Assembly (NCBI GenBank): GCA_023402175.1 | Contig: JAEXCN010000121.1 | Coordinates: forward strand, 1 to 33,882 | Length of the DNA stretch: 33,882 nucleotides | DNA from: Pseudomonadota bacterium | Lineage (GTDB): Bacteria > Myxococcota_A > Polyangia > Polyangiales > Polyangiaceae | Reading direction: 5' to 3' | Part shown: piece after piece, positions 7,543 through 15,081 of the stretch | How the letters are laid out: every line of letters begins with the position of its first letter | How positions within the stretch are numbered: the first letter of the stretch is position 1 | Program-made: the position numbers and the translations under genes | Notes under the pieces: model-generated | Database searches by the model: none | Told to the model about the DNA's origin: nothing | Seen by the model: only the letters and a program-made list of their open reading frames with translations

Positions 7543-8508
7543 TCAGAATCGGAGCTCGGCCTTCACCTGGCCGGGCGCGATCGTGCCGGTGTCGGGGCTC
7601 TTCTCCGTCGTGAGCGCGACGAAGGTCGCGACACCGCCTGCGGCGACGACGCCGACGGCGGTCCAGAACCACCACTTCCCGAGGATGGATGCGCGCTGTG
7701 CCATCGGCACGTCGACGTCCTTTCGCTCGCCGGCTGCGAGGACGACGCTCGTCTCGGCGTTCTCGTAGCCATCGCGCCGGAGCGCGATCTTGTGCGCGCC
7801 CGGCGTGACCGCCGACTCCGCCGGGACGATCCCGAGCGGCTTGCCGTCGAGCGAGACGGCTGCGCCTGCGACAGGCGACGTGACGCGGAGAAGGCCCGAG
7901 CTCGCGCGCGTCGAGAGCTGCGCGTCGACCGTCTCGACCTTCCCGCCCGCGAGCGCGATCTCCTTCTCGAAGGGGAAGTAGCCCTCCTTCGTGACGACGA
8001 GCTTCTGCTTGCCGGCGTTGACCCGGATGACGACCTGGCCCGTCCGCGTCTTGCCGACGACACGCTCGCCGAGACGGATCTCCGCGCCGTCGAGCGGCGC
8101 GCTGATGACGAGCGTCGAGACGCGCCCTCGCACGTCGTGAAGGAGCTCTTCGAGCTTCGGGACACGCGCCTTCAAGTCGGCCGGCGCCTTGTCGGCGAAC
8201 TCCTCGAGCGCATCGAGCGCCTTCGGGAAGTCGGCGAGCCCCTCGTATGCGCGGCCCATGTTGTAGAGGATCGCCGGGTTCTTCGCCGCCTCGTACGCGG
8301 TGCGGTAGTGCGCGAGCGCGTCTTCGTAGCGGAGAGCAACCATCGCCTCGTCGCCCTTGTGCTTCGCGTCGTCGGCAGCATTCGCTGCCGAAGGAGGAGG
8401 GGAGGGCGGTGCAGAGAGCGCCTCCGCGCTCGACATCGTGATCGCGGTTGCCAGTAGCGCACAGAGGAGCGGTCGGCCAATCGCCATTCGATCGCGAGAT
8501 CGTACCAT
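7543..8508 (-). CDS. TPR and PEGA domain protein, exported, with a C-terminal membrane helix
   Basis: Protein of 321 residues. A signal peptide (about 1-33) is followed by a Pro/Ala linker and TPR-like helices (about 48-112, with the signature YNMGRAYEGLADFPKAL). Two PEGA domains follow (about 130-198 and 205-270), each with the typical A.V.LDG/LGE...G....L...KEGY pattern. A hydrophobic helix lies at about 280-300, leaving a short tail. PEGA domains are surface or periplasmic beta modules found widely in Myxococcota; this layout suggests an envelope scaffold. The start is ATG 8508, with GGAG at a 6-base spacing; an internal ATG at 8487 has no such site. The 5' leader holds a 9-base tandem repeat that contains several GGAG copies. 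The gene is convergent with the preceding lipoprotein gene. Confidence 0.85.
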   Translation of the reverse strand: MVRSRDRMAIGRPLLCALLATAITMSSAEALSAPPSPPPSAANAADDAKHKGDEAMVALRYEDALAHYRTAYEAAKNPAILYNMGRAYEGLADFPKALDALEEFADKAPADLKARVPKLEELLHDVRGRVSTLVISAPLDGAEIRLGERVVGKTRTGQVVIRVNAGKQKLVVTKEGYFPFEKEIALAGGKVETVDAQLSTRASSGLLRVTSPVAGAAVSLDGKPLGIVPAESAVTPGAHKIALRRDGYENAETSVVLAAGERKDVDVPMAQRASILGKWWFWTAVGVVAAGGVATFVALTTEKSPDTGTIAPGQVKAELRF

Positions 8509-8511
8509 GAT

Positions 8512-8547
8512 GCGCTCCGCTGACTCCGCTGACTCCGCTGACTCCGC
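8512..8547 (-). repeat. 9-base tandem repeat (GCGGAGTCA on the minus strand) in the PEGA gene leader
   Basis: Three exact copies of TGACTCCGC (8521-8547) are followed by one degenerate copy, GCGCTCCGC (8512-8520). Read on the minus strand they give GCGGAGTCA three times and then GCGGAGCGC, so each unit supplies a GGAG. The copy nearest the ATG at 8508 forms the probable Shine-Dalgarno. Confidence 0.85.
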
Positions 8548-8624
8548 CGTCGATCGCGACGAAGCCTCCCGATGCCGTCGACATGAAATCGACGCGTGAA
8601 GGCGGCATTCCCGGGCGCTCGCCG

Positions 8625-8630
8625 TATACT
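8625..8630 (+). promoter_or_regulatory. Candidate -10 element TATACT upstream of the trypsin-fold protease gene
   Basis: TATACT matches five of six bases of the primary sigma factor -10 consensus and stands out in GC-rich sequence. It lies 75 bases ahead of the ATG at 8706, inside the 197-base divergent gap to the PEGA gene. The -35 position is a poor match. Confidence 0.4.
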
Positions 8631-8705
8631 GGTGGGCCTTCGTCCGGGGAACTCTCGTGCGGGCCGTGGCGGCTCGGGCTTCACGGATGTCGGCCAAGGG
8701 GTTCG

Positions 8706-10133
8706 ATGCGCCTGTCTATCGTGCGGTCCCTGCCGTTCCTCGCCCTCGGCGTCGCCTGCTCGATGGAGCCCGCCGGGCCGGCACCGGACGAGAACGCCGC
8801 GCAGGCATCCAGCGCGATCATCAACGGCACGGTCGACACCGCCCATCCCGCCGTCGTCGCCCTGATCCTGGCGCAGGGAAGTCAGGGCGGCCTCTGTTCG
8901 GGGACGATCGTCAAGAAGGACGTCCAGCGGCACATCGGCTGGGTCGCGACGGCTGCACACTGCGTCGACATCCCTCCCGCGATCGTCTTCCAGGCGCAGG
9001 ACTTCACCGCGCCGGATGCGATCCGCTACGACGTGATCGACTTCGAGGCCGACCCTCGCTACTCGCCGCAGAGCGGGCTCTACGACTTTGCGATGGTCCG
9101 CATCGCGGGCGTCGACGAGACGACGCCGGTGATCCCGCTGACGTCGTCCCCCGACAACATCAGCAGCGGCACGTCCGTCACGAGCGTCGGGTTCGGCCGG
9201 ACCTCGCTCGTCGCGCCGACGACGCCCGAGGAGGAGAACACGAAGCGCCGCGTCGTCCAGAAGTCGATCAGCCAGCTGGACGCGACGCTCATCGGCTACA
9301 CCATGGCCACGAGCGGCATCTGCCAGGGCGACAGCGGCGGCCCCGTGCTCGCGGGCACCGGCGCGAACGAGCGCGTCGTCGGCATTCACTCCTTCGTCGA
9401 AGGCGATTGCAAGGGCCGCGGCTACAGCGCGCGCGTGACGGCCGGCCTCTCGTTCTTCAACCAGCAGCTCGCCAAGCCGCTTCCGGCGGAGAGCTGCGGG
9501 CTCTGCGAGAAGGTCGCGGGCTCGGGGAAGAACGAGTGCGCGGCGATGACCGCGTCGTGCCTCGCCGACAAGGACTGCCGCGGCGCATACGAGTGCCTTG
9601 CCGCGAAGAAGACCGCGAAGGACTGCTTCGCGAAATATCCGCTCGCCGAAGGGCCGTATCTCGCCGCGGCGAACTGCGTGTGCACCCGCGCGTGCGCCAA
9701 TCTCTGCAAGAGCTCGCTCTCGTGTCGCAGTGTACCGAAGTGCGGCTACGCGATGGACGCCGGCAAATGCACGACCTGCATCGAGGGCTCGTGCTGCCAG
9801 GAGGAGATGGACTGTGCAGCGGACGGCCAGTGTTACGTCTGTCTGAAGGAGAACGACGCGAATCCGAAGTGCGCGACGAACGCCGCACGGAAGAAGCTCG
9901 CGACCTGCGCCGCGACCAAGTGCAAGGCGGAGTGCGCCGACTCGTCCATCCAGACCGGGAGCGAAGAGACGCCCCCGGCAGAAGAAGAGGAGGCTCCGCC
10001 CGCCGCCGCCGCCGCACCGGCCAGCGCAGCGAGCGGATGTGCCACCTCGACGGGGGCATCGAACGCGACAGGGCTCGTGCTCGCGATTGGCGCGGCCGTC
10101 ATGGCCGGCGCTCGTCGTCGCAGACGCGACTGA
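8706..10133 (+). CDS. Trypsin-fold serine protease (family S1), lipobox at the N-terminus and MYXO-CTERM-like tail
   Basis: Exported S1-type serine protease of 475 residues. The signal peptide ends LGVAC (Cys18, lipobox-like). Mature domain features are AIING (activation-site equivalent), TAAHC with His85, YDFAM with Asp127 and GDSGGP with Ser210, so the triad is complete. The residue matching trypsin Asp189 is Gly, in SGICQGDSGG, which argues against Lys/Arg specificity. After the protease domain comes a Cys-rich region (about 265-415), then an acidic/Ala-Pro linker. The tail has a Cys (SGCATS), a hydrophobic helix and RRRRRD, like the MYXO-CTERM signals processed by myxosortase. ATG 8706 is chosen for its signal peptide and AAGGGG just upstream; the longer in-frame extension is implausible. 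Surface anchoring is inferred. Confidence 0.9.
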   Translation: MRLSIVRSLPFLALGVACSMEPAGPAPDENAAQASSAIINGTVDTAHPAVVALILAQGSQGGLCSGTIVKKDVQRHIGWVATAAHCVDIPPAIVFQAQDFTAPDAIRYDVIDFEADPRYSPQSGLYDFAMVRIAGVDETTPVIPLTSSPDNISSGTSVTSVGFGRTSLVAPTTPEEENTKRRVVQKSISQLDATLIGYTMATSGICQGDSGGPVLAGTGANERVVGIHSFVEGDCKGRGYSARVTAGLSFFNQQLAKPLPAESCGLCEKVAGSGKNECAAMTASCLADKDCRGAYECLAAKKTAKDCFAKYPLAEGPYLAAANCVCTRACANLCKSSLSCRSVPKCGYAMDAGKCTTCIEGSCCQEEMDCAADGQCYVCLKENDANPKCATNAARKKLATCAATKCKAECADSSIQTGSEETPPAEEEEAPPAAAAAPASAASGCATSTGASNATGLVLAIGAAVMAGARRRRRD

Positions 10134-10161
10134 GCTTGCGCCCGGCGCGTTCACCTGGAGA

Positions 10162-11007
10162 ATGTCGCGCGTGAAGGCGCGCGCGCGCTCACTTCTGGCC
10201 GTCAGCGATCTGCACGTCCGTCAGGTGCAGAATCGTCGTTTCGTCGAAGACATCGCGCGTGCGCGATCGGAGCGAACGGCGGACTGGCTCATCCTTGCGG
10301 GCGATCTCGGCGAGTCGGAGAAAGACCTCGAGCACGTGTTCGAGCTGCTCGCGCCGAAGTTCGAGCGGCTCGTCTGGGTGCCGGGCAACCACGAGCTCTG
10401 GACGGTGGAGAAAGACGGCCCGCGCGGTGAGGAACGTTACGCGCGGCTCGTCGAGACGTGCCGTCGGTACGACGTTCTCTCGCCCGAAGATCCCTACGAG
10501 CGCTGGCCCGGCGCTGGCCCACCCGTCGTGATCGCGCCGCTCTTCCTCCTCTACGACTACTCCTTCCGTCCGGACGACGTGCCTGCGGAGCGCGCGCTCG
10601 CGTGGGCCGCGGAGCACGACATCGTGTGCACCGACGAATACGTCCTTCATCCCGATCCCCATCCGAGCCGTCAAGCATGGTGCGAGGCGCGCTGTCGTCT
10701 GACCGAGCAGCGGCTCTCGGCGCTGCCGGAGGACGTCGGGACGATCCTCGTGAATCACTTCCCACTTCGTCGGGAGCACGCGCGTCTGCCGCGCGTTCCG
10801 CGATTTTCGATCTGGTGCGGGACGCGCCGGACCGAGGACTGGCACCTACGCTTCAGGGCGAGAGCCGTCGTCTTCGGCCACCTCCACATCCGCCAGCAGC
10901 GCGAGGTCGACGGCGTTCCGTTCCACGAGGTGTCGCTCGGCTATCGTCGGCAATGGGATCCGAGTCAGCCGGAGCGCTACCTACGGCACGTCTGGCCGCC
11001 CGTCTGA
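10162..11007 (+). CDS. Calcineurin-like metallophosphoesterase
   Basis: Cytoplasmic protein of 281 residues with the full set of two-metal phosphoesterase motifs: SDLH (Asp16, His18), GDLGE (Asp48), GNHE (Asn76, His77), NHFP (His199) and GHLH (His240, His242). These bind two divalent metals and hydrolyse phosphomono- or diester bonds. The natural substrate cannot be deduced. The start is ATG 10162, 28 bases after the protease gene, so co-transcription is possible. GGAG ends only 1 base before this ATG, so GTG 10171, at a 10-base spacing, may be the true start. The last 27 bases overlap the end of the convergent sensor kinase gene, so the two C-termini are encoded on opposite strands of the same DNA. 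Confidence 0.9.
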   Translation: MSRVKARARSLLAVSDLHVRQVQNRRFVEDIARARSERTADWLILAGDLGESEKDLEHVFELLAPKFERLVWVPGNHELWTVEKDGPRGEERYARLVETCRRYDVLSPEDPYERWPGAGPPVVIAPLFLLYDYSFRPDDVPAERALAWAAEHDIVCTDEYVLHPDPHPSRQAWCEARCRLTEQRLSALPEDVGTILVNHFPLRREHARLPRVPRFSIWCGTRRTEDWHLRFRARAVVFGHLHIRQQREVDGVPFHEVSLGYRRQWDPSQPERYLRHVWPPV

Positions 11008-12564
11008 TCGATCCCGGAGCGGCAAGCGGATCTCGAAGCGAGCGCCCTTCGGAACGTCGATGCACGCAATGCGACCGCCGTGCGCCTCCACGAAGCGACG
11101 CGCGGTGACGAGGCCGAGCCCGATCCCCATCGGCTTCGTGCTGTGGAGCGGCTCGAAGAGGTGGGCACGCACGTGGGGGCTGATCCCAGTGCCTGTGTCG
11201 GAGACCGTGATCACGATGTCCTCGTTCGTGCTCTCGAGCCCCATGACGAGGTCGCCTCCCTCCGGCATCGCGTCGATCGCATTGCGGATGAGGTTCGCGA
11301 TCGCTCCCTGGAGCTGATCCGCGTCGACGACGACGATGACGGCGTCCGTGTTCGCGAGCTCGCGGACGATCCGAACGTCCGACGGGATCGACTCGGACGC
11401 GAGGACGCGTTCGAGCACGTCGACGACCGACGTGGGATGCCTGTCGGGCGTCCGGACGCGCGCGTAGTCGAGCAAGCCGGTGATGATGATGTTCGCGTGA
11501 CGAACCTCGTCGTGGATGATGCGAATGGCGTCCTCGACGTTCGGGTGCTGATCGGGGGAGAGATGGCGCTTCAGCACGTACGTCGCGTTCATGATCGCGG
11601 CGAGCGGGTTCCTGATCTGGTGCGCAACGCCGCCGGCGAGCTGACCGAGAACGGCGAGCCGTTCCTGCCGCACGAGGTTCTCCTGCGCCCGCGCGAGCTC
11701 CGCGGTTCGTTGGAGGACGCTCTTCTCGAGCTCGTCCTTCGTCGTCCGCATGTGCTCTTCGAACTGCTTCCGTTCCGTGATGTCGCGCGAGACCCCGGTC
11801 GTGCCGATGACCTTCCCCTCGTCGTCGAGGATGCACGTCTTGGCCGACTCGATCCAAAACCGCCGGCCGCTCGCGTCGACGAAGCGCTCCTCGACGCGCT
11901 TCGTCCCGCGCGTGCGCATGATCTCTTCGTCGTTCGCGCGGTACTGCTCTGCGAGCTCGCGTGGCCAAAGGTCCGCGTCGGTGAGGCCGACCACGTCCTC
12001 GGGCGAGGCTCGGCCGGCTGCGGAGGCGAGCGGCTGATTCGCGAGCAGGTAGCACCCGTACTCGTCCTTCAGCCACGCCATGTCCGAGATGTTGTCGAGG
12101 ATCGCCTTCTTCTGACGCGCGCCCTCGCGGAGCTGAGCCTCGTGCTGCTTCACGACGGTGATGTCGCGGAAGAGGCATGCGCCGCCGCGAATGTGCCCGA
12201 AGCGATCGCGCAGCGGCGTCGCCGAGGCCAGGATGTGCAAGCCCTTCGGGACGACGTCGTTCTTCACGTAGATGCCAAAGTCCCGCACGTCTTCGCCACG
12301 CCTCAGCGCCCTCACGAGCGGCAGCTCGTCGGCGGTGAGCAGCGTCCGCTCGTCCGGGCGGAAGAGGCCGAACTCGGCGCACCACCGGTCCGGGTCGATG
12401 TCGAGTGTATCGAGACCGATGAGGCGCTCGGCGGCTGCGTTGCGGTATACGACGCGGGCGCGCTCGTCGACCACGACCAGCGCCTCGCTCAGGCCGGCGA
12501 CGGCGTCGAGCACCCACGCGCGCTCCGACATCCCCGGAGCACCTTCGGGCCGTCCGTCGATCAC
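10981..12564 (-). CDS. PAS-domain sensor histidine kinase
   Basis: Cytoplasmic kinase of 527 residues with no transmembrane segment. Two PAS domains (about 15-140 and 150-270) are each followed by a PAC-type RDIT motif. A coiled coil (about 270-305) leads to the H-box GGVAHQIRNP with phospho-acceptor His315. The catalytic domain has the N-box NLIRNAID (Asn428), a DTGTGIS G1 box and a GIGLGL G2 box. It would autophosphorylate in response to a small-molecule, redox or light cue sensed by PAS, but no response regulator adjoins it, so it is an orphan kinase. The start is GTG 12564, with AGGA 7 bases upstream inside a small inverted repeat; ATG 12531 is the alternative. It ends inside the convergent phosphoesterase gene. 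Confidence 0.92.
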   Translation of the reverse strand: MIDGRPEGAPGMSERAWVLDAVAGLSEALVVVDERARVVYRNAAAERLIGLDTLDIDPDRWCAEFGLFRPDERTLLTADELPLVRALRRGEDVRDFGIYVKNDVVPKGLHILASATPLRDRFGHIRGGACLFRDITVVKQHEAQLREGARQKKAILDNISDMAWLKDEYGCYLLANQPLASAAGRASPEDVVGLTDADLWPRELAEQYRANDEEIMRTRGTKRVEERFVDASGRRFWIESAKTCILDDEGKVIGTTGVSRDITERKQFEEHMRTTKDELEKSVLQRTAELARAQENLVRQERLAVLGQLAGGVAHQIRNPLAAIMNATYVLKRHLSPDQHPNVEDAIRIIHDEVRHANIIITGLLDYARVRTPDRHPTSVVDVLERVLASESIPSDVRIVRELANTDAVIVVVDADQLQGAIANLIRNAIDAMPEGGDLVMGLESTNEDIVITVSDTGTGISPHVRAHLFEPLHSTKPMGIGLGLVTARRFVEAHGGRIACIDVPKGARFEIRLPLRDRSDGRPDVP

Positions 12565-12578
12565 GGTAGAATCCTACC
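12565..12578. promoter_or_regulatory. Inverted repeat GGTAG-AATC-CTACC at the kinase translation start
   Basis: Perfect 5-base arms directly abut the kinase GTG at 12564. On the minus strand the repeat includes the AGGA that serves as Shine-Dalgarno and also a TAGGAT resembling a -10. A hairpin or bound protein here would block translation or transcription. Confidence 0.35.
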
Positions 12579-12595
12579 GCAATATCGAACGGACT

Positions 12596-12613
12596 GCTGC
12601 TCGGCGGAGCAGC
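12596..12613. promoter_or_regulatory. Inverted repeat GCTGCTC-GGCG-GAGCAGC in the divergent gap
   Basis: A perfect 7-base stem with a 4-base loop, in the 66-base divergent gap between the PAS kinase and DUF3052 genes. No T-tract follows on either strand, so an operator or leader hairpin is more likely than a terminator. Confidence 0.4.
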
Positions 12614-12630
12614 CGTCGAACTCGGATAGG

Positions 12631-13296
12631 ATGGCGGGTGGAGGCACGACCTTGGGCCAGGAGATCAAGACGCAGCTGCGTTTGGACGGTCGCATCATCG
12701 ACGATGTGACTGCGCTTCTCGAGACCGACACGCTCGTCTTCCGCGGGGGCGCGACGATGACGATTCCCTTCGCGGAGATGTTCTCCGTCGAGGCCAGCTC
12801 CGGGTGGCTCGAGCTCAAGACGCCGCGCGGGTTCATGCTCCTCGAGCTCGGGCCGAAGGCCGAGGTCTGGAAGGAGAAGATCAAGAACCCCAAGGGCCTC
12901 GTCGAGAAGCTGGGCCTCGATGCCACGAAGAAGGTGTGCGTCGTCGGAAAGCTCGACGGCGACCTTCGCGCCGACATCGATGGATCGGGCGCGAAGATCG
13001 CGAAGAGCGCGCGCGGCAAGGGCTTCGATGTCGTCTTCCTCGCCGCGAACGCGAAGAAGGACCTCGAGAAGCTGCCCGCAATCAAGGAGTCGATCGTCGA
13101 CGACGGCGCGATCTGGATCGTCTACCCGAAGGCGAGCGCGAGGGGGATGAAGGTCGATCCCGAGCTCACCGAGCGCGCTGTCCTCACTGCCGGGCGGACG
13201 TTGACGCTCACGGACAACAAGCAGGTGAAGGTCAACGACGACCTCACGGCGGTCCGCTTCGTCATCCCGACTGCTTATCGGAAGAAAAGGAAGTAA
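12631..13296 (+). CDS. DUF3052-like protein with an N-terminal PH-like beta domain
   Basis: Cytoplasmic protein of 221 residues. Residues about 10-85 look like a small beta barrel (IIDDVTALLETDTLVFRGG, then IPFAEM and WLELKT), recalling PH-like domains. Residues about 88-215 match DUF3052 in pattern: LGLDATKKVCVVG, a DVVFLAA strand, IWIVYPK, a TLTLTDNKQVKV turn and a final AVRFVIP. DUF3052 proteins look like degenerate Rossmann-like folds of unknown role. ATG 12631 has ATAGG directly against it, with no spacer. In-frame TTG 12652 has GGAGG at a 7-base spacing and would give 214 residues starting GQEIKTQL, so it may be the real start. The gene is divergent from the PAS kinase and 58 bases ahead of the hybrid kinase. 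Confidence 0.75.
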   Translation: MAGGGTTLGQEIKTQLRLDGRIIDDVTALLETDTLVFRGGATMTIPFAEMFSVEASSGWLELKTPRGFMLLELGPKAEVWKEKIKNPKGLVEKLGLDATKKVCVVGKLDGDLRADIDGSGAKIAKSARGKGFDVVFLAANAKKDLEKLPAIKESIVDDGAIWIVYPKASARGMKVDPELTERAVLTAGRTLTLTDNKQVKVNDDLTAVRFVIPTAYRKKRK

Positions 13297-13304
13297 AGAA
13301 GTCA

Positions 13305-13317
13305 CACGCGGAGCGTG
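13305..13317 (+). terminator. Small hairpin CACGC-GGA-GCGTG after the DUF3052 gene
   Basis: A 5-base perfect stem with a 3-base loop starts 9 bases after the DUF3052 stop. There is no T-tract, so intrinsic termination would be weak and a regulatory hairpin ahead of the hybrid kinase is equally possible. Confidence 0.25.
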
Positions 13318-13354
13318 CAGCGAAGGGGGCACGGCATGATACCGTTCCCCGTCG

Positions 13355-14899
13355 ATGTCGAAGGACAAGGGGGCGGCCACCGAACCGGTGGCGGTGTATC
13401 TCGACGACGCGATCGTGCCTCGCAATGTCGAGGACCTCGCGAACCGGCTAGCGACCTTGACGGCATTCGTCGGCGGGATCCTCTTCGAGGTCGACTACGA
13501 CGGGCGTTACCTCGCCGTCTGGACCGGGGAGCCGGACATCCTCTATCGCCCGGCACACACGCTGCGCGGCCTCACTGTGCGCGATGTCCTCGGCCCGCAG
13601 CTCGGGAATGAATTCTCGGTGGGGTTCCGCAAAGTCCGTGAGACCGGCGAGCCTCACGCGTTCGACTACATGCTCGACGTGCCGAAGGGCCGCCGCACGT
13701 TTCGCTGCCATGCACGGCCGACACGCCGTCGAGCGACGGGCGAGGACCCGGGGACGCTGACGCTCCTCGTCCGCGACGTCACGGACGAGGTGGAGCTGAA
13801 GGCGAAGCTCGTCGAGGCCGAGCGATTGGCTGCGATGGGCCTCGTTGCAGCGAGCGTCGGACACGAGATCCGCCAGCCGCTCGCTTTCGCGACGACGAGC
13901 ATCGAGGTCCTCGCCCGCGAGCTCGCACGCTCGGGCCATCCGAGCGTGCGCGCGACCGAAGCGCTCGACCACGTCCGCGACGCGATCCAGCGTATCGCCG
14001 GCATTGCAGCGAACGTCGGCGTCGTCGCCTTCGATCGTCGTCGCGACACGACGACGGACGTCCGTCACGCGATCGCGGCGGCGCTCGATCTGTGCGCGAG
14101 CGAGGTCCAGGGAAGGGCGAAGATCGGCGCGCGCATCCCGGAGCTGCCTCGCGTGAAGGTGGACGAGGGGGAGCTCTGTCAGGTGCTCACGAACCTGCTG
14201 CTCAACGCTGCGCACGCGATCGAACCTTCGCGATCCTCCGGTCGAATCACGGTCACTGCGGGCCTGTGCGACGGTGGGACGAAGGTCCGGATCTCGGTGG
14301 ATGACGATGGGTGCGGGATCGAGCCGTCGAACGTGCCGCGCGTGTTCGACGCGTTCTTCACGACGAAGGGCCCGAAGGGCACCGGCCTCGGCCTCTTCGT
14401 GTCGAAGCGCATCATCGAGGCTGCCGGAGGCGTGCTCGAGATCGCCTCGCGGCCGGGCATCGGTACGACCGTCATGGCGACGTTGCCCGTCGCGAGCGAG
14501 ACCTCTCCGAGCTCGATGCCGCCGCCGGTCGACGCGCGCCGTCTCACGGTCCTCGTCGTCGACGACGAGCCGGCCTTCCTCCGCTCGCTCGAGCTCGTGC
14601 TCGAGGACACCCACGACGTGGTCGTCAGCAATCGCTCACCGGAGGCGCTCGAGCTCGTGCGCGCCAACCCGCAGCGCTTCGGAGCGATCCTGTGCGACCT
14701 GTCCATGCCGGAGATCGACGGCGTCGCCTTCTACGGTCACATGGAGACGCTCGGCCTGGCGAGCCGCTTCATCTTGATGACCGCGGGCGCGTTTACTCCT
14801 CAAGGAGAGGAGTTCCTCCGGCAGGCGAAGTGCCGCCGCATCGGCAAGCCCTTCACGCTCGACAAGCTGCTATCCGTGCTCTCGGCGGTCACTCGGTGA
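13355..14899 (+). CDS. Hybrid sensor histidine kinase with PAS domain and C-terminal receiver
   Basis: Cytoplasmic protein of 514 residues. A PAS-like domain (about 25-140) ends in a VRDVTDE motif. The dimerisation domain holds SVGHEIRQPL with phospho-acceptor His170. The catalytic domain has NLLLNAAHAI, DDDGCGIE and GTGLGLF boxes. A Pro/Ser linker precedes a CheY-like receiver (about 395-510) with VDDEP, phospho-acceptor Asp448 in CDLSMPE, Thr in LMTAGA and Lys in GKPF. It would pass phosphate internally from His170 to Asp448 and then to an unlinked histidine phosphotransferase, since no output domain is present. The start is ATG 13355; there is no Shine-Dalgarno, but GATACC lies 11 bases upstream. 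The upstream DUF3052 gene is 58 bases away in the same direction. Confidence 0.92.
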   Translation: MSKDKGAATEPVAVYLDDAIVPRNVEDLANRLATLTAFVGGILFEVDYDGRYLAVWTGEPDILYRPAHTLRGLTVRDVLGPQLGNEFSVGFRKVRETGEPHAFDYMLDVPKGRRTFRCHARPTRRRATGEDPGTLTLLVRDVTDEVELKAKLVEAERLAAMGLVAASVGHEIRQPLAFATTSIEVLARELARSGHPSVRATEALDHVRDAIQRIAGIAANVGVVAFDRRRDTTTDVRHAIAAALDLCASEVQGRAKIGARIPELPRVKVDEGELCQVLTNLLLNAAHAIEPSRSSGRITVTAGLCDGGTKVRISVDDDGCGIEPSNVPRVFDAFFTTKGPKGTGLGLFVSKRIIEAAGGVLEIASRPGIGTTVMATLPVASETSPSSMPPPVDARRLTVLVVDDEPAFLRSLELVLEDTHDVVVSNRSPEALELVRANPQRFGAILCDLSMPEIDGVAFYGHMETLGLASRFILMTAGAFTPQGEEFLRQAKCRRIGKPFTLDKLLSVLSAVTR

Positions 14900-14900
14900 T

Positions 14901-14919
14901 GCACCCTCCCGGAGGGCGC
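14901..14919 (+). terminator. GC-rich hairpin just after the hybrid kinase gene
   Basis: A CCCTC-CCG-GAGGG stem, extended by outer GC pairs across one mismatch, begins 1 base after the stop codon. No T-tract follows. It may act as a weak terminator or an mRNA 3' end stabiliser. Confidence 0.3.
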
Positions 14920-15044
14920 ACCGGGCTCATGGATCGTCCGAGCCTCAGGCGGGTGCTCTAGTCGGGGTGGGAGGGGCGCGGGCCTGTCGTTCTTCGGCAG
15001 GAATAAACGAGCGTCGAGACCAGGCGAATGCGCGCGCACCACGG

Positions 15045-15050
15045 TATGCT
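15045..15050 (+). promoter_or_regulatory. Candidate -10 element TATGCT upstream of the matrixin gene
   Basis: TATGCT lies 31 bases before ATG 15082 in the gap after the hybrid kinase gene. If it is used, starts at 15028 and 15046 are excluded and 15082 or 15151 become the candidates. No strong -35 is seen. Confidence 0.3.
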
Positions 15051-15081
15051 GTGTGCACTTCGTTGTTCGAGCTTCTTCGAC

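Noticed and set aside
8512..8547. Short repeat as a CRISPR or mobile element trace
   Set aside because: Units are contiguous 9-mers with no spacers and no nearby cas or transposase genes.
8583..8705. Upstream start for the trypsin-fold protease
   Set aside because: It would put 41 polar residues before an otherwise normal signal peptide; ATG 8706 is preceded by AAGGGG.
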